Of a stretch of DNA of 64,000 nucleotides, positions 57,481 to 64,000 are shown in pieces. The stretch covers positions 22,893,716 to 22,957,715 of the forward strand of contig NC_045144.1 in the NCBI RefSeq assembly GCF_008831285.2, given 5' to 3'. How positions within the stretch are numbered: the first letter of the stretch is position 1; each line of letters begins with the position of its first letter. The notes under the pieces are model-generated. The model saw only the letters and a list, made by a program, of their open reading frames with translations. It made no database searches and was not told the DNA's origin. Origin of the DNA: Nymphaea colorata. Lineage: Eukaryota > Streptophyta > Magnoliopsida > Nymphaeales > Nymphaeaceae. A program made the position numbers and the translations under genes.

Positions 57481-60164
57481 GCTTGCGTTTCTTAACACGC
57501 AGTTTTTTGTTCTAGGAATCATTAGCCGAAAACACATGTTAAAACTAGTATCAAAGGAAGTATCAATAAATTTAAAAACTAACATGAAAATGAGTAGAAG
57601 AAAGATAGTGGTTAATGAAAATTTGAACTTATATTCATAACAACACAGTTTCACAAATGTGATTGATAACATCTAAAACGAGCTGAGAAAAAGATAAAAC
57701 AATGTAAAAGAAAAAGAGAGAATCAACTATGAAACCTTGAACAATTTATTCATACTGAACTCCTCATGACCCAAAAGAAGTAAAACAAAAAGCGAGAAAA
57801 CGATCGAACTTAGTTAAGTAGTACAAATCATATAAACATTTTGGTAGGCGAAGCCTGTACGGCTTGGAGTAAGAGAAACGGCACAGGGAACAGCAACGTG
57901 ACTGGGACTGGGACACAAGAATGACAGACGTGAGAGATCTTGTAGCCAATTACCAGTCAAGAAGAATCAAGCGAAGTATCATATTCTGCTAGCTTAACAA
58001 CTCGCAATAGGATTTACAGAACGATGACTTCTAACTGATGCTTCTGCAAAGGCATGCTGGAGTTGTCTTCATATGTTATGATCAGCCTGAGTGTCTGAAG
58101 TTGTTGATGACCTTATCTGAGGAAGGATTTTGGTCCATGCCTATATCGTCTTGAATTACTGAATCCTTGTAATTTAGATATTCTTGTACGGAGGCATCGC
58201 CATTAAGAAACTGAGTCAATTGCCGCATGCTTGGCCTTGATTCTGGCGCATTCTGTGAGCAGAGAACGCCAAGCTTCAGCACAAGCTCTGCTTCCTCCAC
58301 CACATAGCAATTCTCGAGCTTCTTGTCCATAGCGTCCAGTATTCGTCCACCCTTCCACAGAGAGTCGACTAACTCAACCAGAATAATCTCCTCAGAGGGC
58401 CTCCCGGGCTCAAAAGGCCTCCTGCCACAGGCCACCTCTAGGAGTAAGGCACCATAAGAATACACATCCGAACTCGTCGTGGACTTGTAGGTGCGGGAGA
58501 GCTCCGGCGCCATGTACCCAAAACTCCCAACGATGTGGGTTGTCTTTGGATTTGTCTCATGCTCATAGAGTCTGGCAAGCCCAAAATCACTCAGCCTGCC
58601 ATTTAGATCACCATCCAACAACACGTTACTTGCTTTAACATCTCTGTGCACAACCACTTGCTCCCATTCTTCATGAAGATACAGCAGGCCGGAAGCAATT
58701 CCCTTCAGAATATTGAACCTCTGTTCCCAACTGAGGCATCCCGCTTTCACATCAAAAAGGAAACCGTCTAGGCTCCCATTGGGCATCAATTCATAAACCA
58801 GGAGCAGGTCGTCTCCTCGTCTACACCAACCATGCAATTGGACCAGGTTTCTGTGTCTCATCCTCCCCAAGCTCGACACTTCTGCAACAAACTCCCTCAT
58901 TCCCTGTCTTGATTCATGTGATACTTTCTTGACCGCAACCTCTATTCCGGTGCCTGGCAGAACACCTTTGTAGACACTGCCGAAACCTCCTTTGCCCAAT
59001 TCATCCTTGAAACCCTTGGTTGCCCTGTAGAGTTCCTTGTACGAGAACCTATGTGGGTAGTCTATCTCCCATCCTTCTATCTTTTCGGATGTGAGCTTTC
59101 GCTTCCTATAGGCCAAAAAAAAAATGCCAGCTGTGATAATGAGAAACGATAGAGCCACCGATGCTACGGAAATGTTCAAGAACAACTTAGAAGACTTCCA
59201 CACAGGAGCTTCATCACTAATAGAGGGAAGGCTTGAAAGGTCCAGTTCTGGTTCGTCCATCTTGAAGCTCCATCCCAAAATATAGTGCTTGCTAACCAGC
59301 CTTTGTGTACCAGAAGAGAAGCCAACATACATGTGTTCGAGCAGAATAGAAGACAGGTCAATGGAATATGATATTAGCGAGCGGGTAGGCTTGAGTGGGT
59401 GGGACACTGGAGCTATGGTGACATTCAGCTGCTTCATCTGTCCATCATATTCTATCCATGCCTGAATGGGCGTCAGGCTGTCTAGAACCACCACTTCCAT
59501 CTTGCCATAGTCTGTATAGTACGCAGCCGATTCGGAGACACTGGAGTTCACACCATTGACATCGATGCCCACATGGTTTCCATCTATGTCATCCAAATGT
59601 GCTTGTTGAACTGTGTCGAATTCAACAGCAAATATATGATTGGTTGGATTTCCGTTGTTCGACTCGTTGAAGAGGCCAAGGTAAGGCCCTCCAGTGGCAT
59701 CGGAGAAGTTGGTGGAGGGCGAAACTACGAAGGCGAAGCCATGGCCACCTTGCTCCTGGAACTCCGATTCGATTTCAAACACGAAATGAGTACTGAACGA
59801 TTGGGTTGTCCTAGCAACGGGAGATTTTTTGAATTGAAGAATTGAAGGGTAGAACGCATGGCCTTTGATGGCTGGATTTGTGCTATGATGACAGTTAGTC
59901 AGGCAAAGGGCCCCCGTCTGAGTTATGGTTGCGGAGTCTGATAAGCTCAAGTCCGACTGCTGGAAGCGGTTTAAGACAAAGATGCTACTGAGTGCAGCCA
60001 CAGGTGATCGGCAGATATGAGCAACAATATGAAGGAAGATCAGGAGAAACCTTGACAGCCGAAGCGCCATGATAAGGAAGAGGGCTGAGAAACATGCACA
60101 AAAATTAGCAGCGCATTCGTTTCCACCGTTTTGCTCTTTCATGTATCGATAGAGGAGGGAGAAG
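57481..60164. repeat. Segmental duplication, copy B (contains the intact LecRK)
   Basis: Collinear with 36159-44923 apart from the copia insertion and small indels. Outside these limits the two loci do not match by eye. Confidence 0.85.
58082..60070 (-). CDS. L-type lectin receptor kinase (LecRK), intact
   Basis: A 662-residue single-exon plasma-membrane receptor kinase that couples an extracellular lectin-like domain to a cytoplasmic Ser/Thr kinase. Plant LecRKs act in immunity and stress or developmental sensing; the ligand here is unknown. Signal peptide 1-26 (MALRLSRFLLIFLHIV); legume-lectin domain about 28-272, with 'FAVEFDT' (148-153) and 'NHVGIDVNG' (165-173) supplying metal-site residues; juxtamembrane 273-296; membrane helix about 297-320 then YRKRK; kinase about 354-625. 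The kinase has '[12 protein letters not shown]', Lys381, Glu397, HRD 475-477 and DFG 495-497, so all catalytic residues are present. '[14 protein letters not shown]' resembles the clade IV type. The start at 60070 was chosen because it opens the signal peptide and is conserved in the duplicate. An in-frame extension to 60310 lies in unrelated transposon-like sequence. Confidence 0.95.
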   Translation of the reverse strand: MALRLSRFLLIFLHIVAHICRSPVAALSSIFVLNRFQQSDLSLSDSATITQTGALCLTNCHHSTNPAIKGHAFYPSILQFKKSPVARTTQSFSTHFVFEIESEFQEQGGHGFAFVVSPSTNFSDATGGPYLGLFNESNNGNPTNHIFAVEFDTVQQAHLDDIDGNHVGIDVNGVNSSVSESAAYYTDYGKMEVVVLDSLTPIQAWIEYDGQMKQLNVTIAPVSHPLKPTRSLISYSIDLSSILLEHMYVGFSSGTQRLVSKHYILGWSFKMDEPELDLSSLPSISDEAPVWKSSKLFLNISVASVALSFLIITAGIFFLAYRKRKLTSEKIEGWEIDYPHRFSYKELYRATKGFKDELGKGGFGSVYKGVLPGTGIEVAVKKVSHESRQGMREFVAEVSSLGRMRHRNLVQLHGWCRRGDDLLLVYELMPNGSLDGFLFDVKAGCLSWEQRFNILKGIASGLLYLHEEWEQVVVHRDVKASNVLLDGDLNGRLSDFGLARLYEHETNPKTTHIVGSFGYMAPELSRTYKSTTSSDVYSYGALLLEVACGRRPFEPGRPSEEIILVELVDSLWKGGRILDAMDKKLENCYVVEEAELVLKLGVLCSQNAPESRPSMRQLTQFLNGDASVQEYLNYKDSVIQDDIGMDQNPSSDKVINNFRHSG

Positions 60165-60368
60165 ACGCCAGGCCTGGGCATGGGGTCAGCCGTGGCCCTT
60201 TTACTGAACGCCATTAATGTCCAAAATTTGGACCACATCAGAACACTACCTGGCCCAGCTATTAAGAGGACGGGCCCTGCCAGATATCGGGCATAGTCAA
60301 CCACGTCCAAGGCCCGAACCGCCCCATTTTTTAACTGCTAAACAGAATGGGCTGGGCCGAGCCGAGCT
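60165..60368. mobile_element. hAT-like remnant in the LecRK upstream region
   Basis: Starts 'gcctgggcatggggtca' and ends near 'gggctgggccgagccg', GC-rich words like those of the hAT MITE at 53772. Similarity to the 5' flank of LecRK copy A stops at exactly 60164, about 95 bp above the start codon. The upstream sequence of this gene has therefore been replaced or interrupted here. No clear target duplication was found. Confidence 0.4.
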
Positions 60369-60965
60369 TGTCACAACCCAATTTTTGACACCAATTTTTT
60401 TTTTTTTCATTTCTATAATAGCAGAAACAATATTGGGTCATGACCAAAACATAAAGAAATCAGACACTGTTTTATTTCAATAAGAAAATACTTGGACCCA
60501 AACAACTAGAATAAACACAAGTTTCAAAACTGACACAGTGTCGAGATTGCCAATGCCCGTCCATCCCAAAGCCTGAGGTCGTCACTCTAAGAGCTAAAAT
60601 CTATCATGAACTACCTGTAGAGTAGAAAGAATGGTCAGAATTTCTTTGAGTATGGAAAAATCTAGCCATGAATGAAACATAACCCAAAATAATATTTAAT
60701 TTTTGTAAAACAAATGTCTTCAAATCTTAACACATATTACAGTTACGATTCATTAACAGAAACAAGGTATTCAAAACCTCCAAAAATTATTCCTAGACTT
60801 CCAACCGTGGTTCTCTGACAACGTCATGGTCATCGTGCCGAGCAACAACAGAAATCCCCGTAGGCACTCACGGGCAGAACAGAACATCTCTTCATCACAT
60901 GATCCAACAGATAGAAGGTACCTACAGTGAAGCCTCCTGATATATCCCAGATCGCCACTGCAGCC
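60369..60965 (+). mobile_element. Possible solo LTR or LTR fragment
   Basis: Begins 'tgtcacaacccaatttt', a start common among plant gypsy LTRs, and contains 'gaggtcgtcactctaagagctaaaa', also LTR-like. The right boundary is uncertain and no target duplication was seen. Confidence 0.3.
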
Positions 60966-63010
60966 AGTGGTAGAGGGAGGGGGGCCACCATGGCCCTACC
61001 CCAGGCGGATGAAAAAAAAAAATTAATTATAAAAATTTAAAAATTTTATTACTTATATGTAGTATTTGGATCCGGGTTCAATTTGGCCCTACCCAGATCC
61101 AACTCCAACCCCGAGTGTGACAGAGAAAATGAGTGAGAAAGAAAGGGAGCATCGAGCACTGGAGCAGGTCTGCTGCTTCTGCAGGAGTGACCAAGAGCCA
61201 ACAGGCGCACTGAGCACGAGCACGCTTCAGGAAGAGGTGGGGCCATTTCCTGACTTTCTTCCATTCTTTATTATAATGGTCTTCTTGTTGCTTAGTGAAA
61301 TATGGTGGGGCGGTTTTTTTCATTCTTTAGTTTTTGTGTTTCTTTTTTCTTAACCTTTTCTGTCATTTTCCTTTTGTCTATGGTGGATGAAATATTGGAC
61401 CATCTGAATTTGCCTAAAAGATTTTGTAATTTGTATATTTTATAAAATACATTCTACATTTAAGATTTGCATATCAACAGCACCAAACACCTGGAACTAA
61501 CTGATCTAGTAAATCCCGATTAAGGCCTGCAATTAGTTTTCAATTTCGGCCATGCCATGTGAGATTAATAGATCATTAAAGCCATAAGCTACAGAAGATA
61601 CAGAGCTAGAGCTGCTGCTATGCTATTTTGTGTGATGATACTTTTACCCCAATTGCTCAAATGACCTCTGTGAGAACCCTTGTTGCCATAGCTTCTATTA
61701 AGGGATGACCCATATCAAATGGAGCCCTTGATCCAATTACCCCTGTTAAAGGCAACAAGAACAGTTGGACATCGTACTGGTGGGTGGATCCCTTTCTCTT
61801 AAGATCTTCTCAAAACCCAATTTGAAATTTTGCTGCTTTGGGTAACTCCCCACACTCAATCAACACATTAAGGACAGGAGAGGTGCTAACTTACAAGCAT
61901 TCAACCACAGGTTTGTTGGAGTAATTGTAGCTTAAAGCATTGTCATTTGCAAAACCAGATGCAAGGACTACCAATCTTGGTGTATAAGCATATGAAACAA
62001 GATATGTATGAGGAAGTAGATATCGATCTGCACTAGTGGGTAGTCTTAGTAGCGTGATTGGAAAAAAGAAAACCACCATTCTATAGAGCGAGAATCAACA
62101 TGAATAACATCAAAATTACCTATCTAAATTTAAAAAGCATTCTTTTCAAAGGCCTCAAGATAGTTCAACATGTAGCATGGACAACTATTAGCCAGTGAAA
62201 CATTGTAGCACATGGAGAATTGTTAAGACAACCCAAAAGGAAAATTGTAACCAGCTATAAATAAACCTGATCATATGCAGACAAAACAGATTGAAACTTT
62301 CATATCATGCTAATTGATTTCATATGCTGCTTTATGATTGATAAATTGTCCACAATGCTCTGAGATTCTGAGTCGATGGAAAGGGGAAGAGCATGAGTTC
62401 AGGTATGTTTTCTTGAGCAATTAAGATTGTAATCATCTAATTCTACGTTGGGTCATGTTTTAAATTTCAACTATGAAATATGAAATCTACCAAATTTTAT
62501 GTGGTCTCTACATATTTTCTTAATGAAAAATTTTCGTGCAGCCTTCACTTCTTTTTTTACAGGCTGAATTAGTAAATTTGTTACAAAATCATCAATTTGG
62601 AGAGAAGAAAGTTAGCTATTGGTGATGAAGGTTCAAAAAAATTGTTTAGGAAATTGTTATGTACTTTACACATTGCTGATCACTTCTGCTATTGAGGTAG
62701 TATAGAAATACATTTATGTTTGCTTTTCACATGCTATTTTTATGGATATCAACTTTGATTCCTTCCGGTTTTTACAGCCTTATGACGTTTGCATTCAAAT
62801 GGCATGTTGTAGAATTTGAATTGCAGCAACACTATATGTAGGTACTTCACTGTACGGAACAAGGACAAAAATAGGAATTGGTGTGGCCTGCTACAAATAT
62901 TGATGTAGCGCTATTTTCATTAGATGTATGCAAGATTTAAATCCTTTATAGAATTTTACTATTGAATCAGGTTTTTATTTTTTCATTCATAATGGACATA
63001 CTAGTGATAA
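60950..63010. other. Non-coding, with a transposon-end-like motif at its left side
   Basis: 60965-61015 'gtagagggagggggccaccatggcccta' followed by an A/T-rich tail is the same type of end as at 29690-29765. The rest to 63010 shows no recognisable gene. 61060-61250 has slightly higher GC and short frames only. Confidence 0.45.
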
Positions 63011-63014
63011 AGTG

Positions 63015-63257
63015 CACCAAAAAAGGCAAAGAATGGCGGGGTCACCTCGAAACAGTGAAATAAATCACCGCTAAACCCAGAGTCTTGGCAACCTAAGATT
63101 TTAGGGTGACTTTTTCACCGGTGGAGCTAACTGTAGCGATGAAATATCGACAACTCTACCGATGACACACATTCACCGCTATAGGCTACCCGAACACGAC
63201 AAACAACAGTGACAGTACCGACATTACTTTCACCGGTATAGGCTTGTTTTTGTAGTG
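63015..63257. mobile_element. Possible CACTA-type MITE
   Basis: The right end '...ggcttgtttttgtagtg' is a good CACTA terminus (CACTACAAAAACAAGCC when inverted). The interior has repeated 'caccggt', 'caccgct' and 'accgatg' words typical of CACTA subterminal repeats. The proposed left end 'caccaaaaaaggc' is a weak match and no 3-bp duplication is evident. Confidence 0.35.
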
Positions 63258-64000
63258 AATTCTAAGGAAGGAGATCTTTATGCAGATATAGTTATATAGA
63301 TGAGAAGATTGATACTAGTTAATTGGTATAGCTGCCTTTTCTCATCAGTGTGTTTCGCTTAGTGCCTGATGCGTGAAACATTCTATGGTTTCCTGATCCT
63401 TTTTTTTTTTGAGTAAAAATAGGTAAACTAGCTACCACCTGGCATATCCTTAGTTGGAAAATTTTCTTTGTTAAATTGAGCATTAACTCATAATATATGC
63501 ATCAATTGTTATAGCATAATTGGTTGCATGGGCAGATGTGTAGAAGACATGTTGCTTGTTTGATTCCCAAGGGTTTTACATTCCTGGGCTGTGAGAAGTG
63601 TGATCGTGACACTCAAGTTCAAGGGTGTACCACACTCCAGCCCACCCAGATATGATGCAGCCAAAACCACAGAAGAAAGGAGAATTTGGGGTCTTTTCAA
63701 TCTTTTTAGGTCAATTCATCTTGGCAGAAGTTAAATGGCAAACATACCTATGCTAATTACAAGACACAACATCAATAGAAAGAACTGATCTCAACAAATT
63801 GATAGCCTCAAAATTAAGAATTATTGTTTTAAATTAAAGATATTATGAATAATTCAAAGGCACTCTTCCCTTGCGCTGGCCACTTGGATTCCTGGCTCCT
63901 TCGGGACCTGGGTAAGACTTTGTCTACTTTACTGCTTATGATCTTTTTTCTTTCGTTTAAATTTATGTCTTTTCAAAAAACAAATAACGAACTAAGGAAC
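63258..64000. other. Non-coding
   Basis: No gene, repeat or structured element was recognised. Confidence 0.5.

Noticed and set aside
60071-60310. In-frame 80-codon N-terminal extension of the intact LecRK
   Set aside because: It lies in transposon-like sequence absent from the duplicate, precedes a good signal peptide, and has no lectin features. The start at 60070 is conserved in both copies.
1-64000. CRISPR arrays, bacterial operons, rRNA genes or organelle DNA
   Set aside because: No spacer-repeat structure, no ribosome-binding-site-led gene strings, and no rRNA or plastid genes were recognised. The sequence has eukaryotic introns and plant transposons.

Overview
The window is nuclear DNA from a flowering plant. 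It is AT-rich and gene-poor, with long degenerate retroelement sequence, spliceosomal intron signals, (AT)n microsatellites, plant-type hAT, Ty1/copia and Ty3/gypsy relics, and two classes of plant immune receptor. A TIR-NBS-LRR (TNL) gene argues against a grass or other typical monocot, because that class is essentially absent there. An early-diverging angiosperm or a eudicot would fit; I cannot name the species. A run of 100 Ns at 919-1018 shows that this is a scaffolded assembly.

Layout. 1-5.2 kb: a minus-strand TNL gene in three recognisable exons (TIR, NB-ARC, start of the LRR region). The NB-ARC exon has three frameshifts and the third exon runs into the gap. 5.2-8.3 kb: non-coding. 8.3-10.5 kb: a decayed Ac-like hAT transposase (BED finger, DUF659, dimerisation domain, acidic tail). 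13.1-24.5 kb: a large minus-strand Ty3/gypsy relic of Tat/Ogre type. It has a candidate 5.4-kb LTR, a tRNA-like primer binding site, a plant-mobile-domain ORF, a decayed gag/protease region, and reverse transcriptase followed by two RNase H domains. Integrase and the second LTR are not seen. 26.1-28.5 kb: a decayed hAT transposase of the TTF-finger/DUF4371 type. 28.5-36 kb: non-coding.

36.2-44.9 kb and 57.5-60.2 kb are two copies of one duplicated segment, each carrying an L-type lectin receptor kinase (LecRK) on the minus strand. The copy at 58082-60070 is intact (662 codons). The other copy is a pseudogene with several small lesions, and it is split by a 6.1-kb Ty1/copia element (37929-44051) flanked by a perfect 5-bp target-site duplication. 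The copia element looks young (LTRs almost identical, nearly complete pol). It has one early stop in gag and an unusual partial duplication of its 3' end.

The 45-57 kb interval between the LecRK copies is repeat-dominated. It holds a 1.9-kb TIR element with a captured GDSL esterase/lipase exon, a 592-bp hAT MITE with an 8-bp duplication, a dispersed repeat family and a 50-bp tandem array. 60-64 kb holds transposon and LTR remnants and otherwise nothing recognised.

The only gene I would call functional with confidence is the LecRK at 58082-60070. The nearby elements illustrate receptor-gene decay by frameshift, transposon insertion and replacement of upstream sequence.
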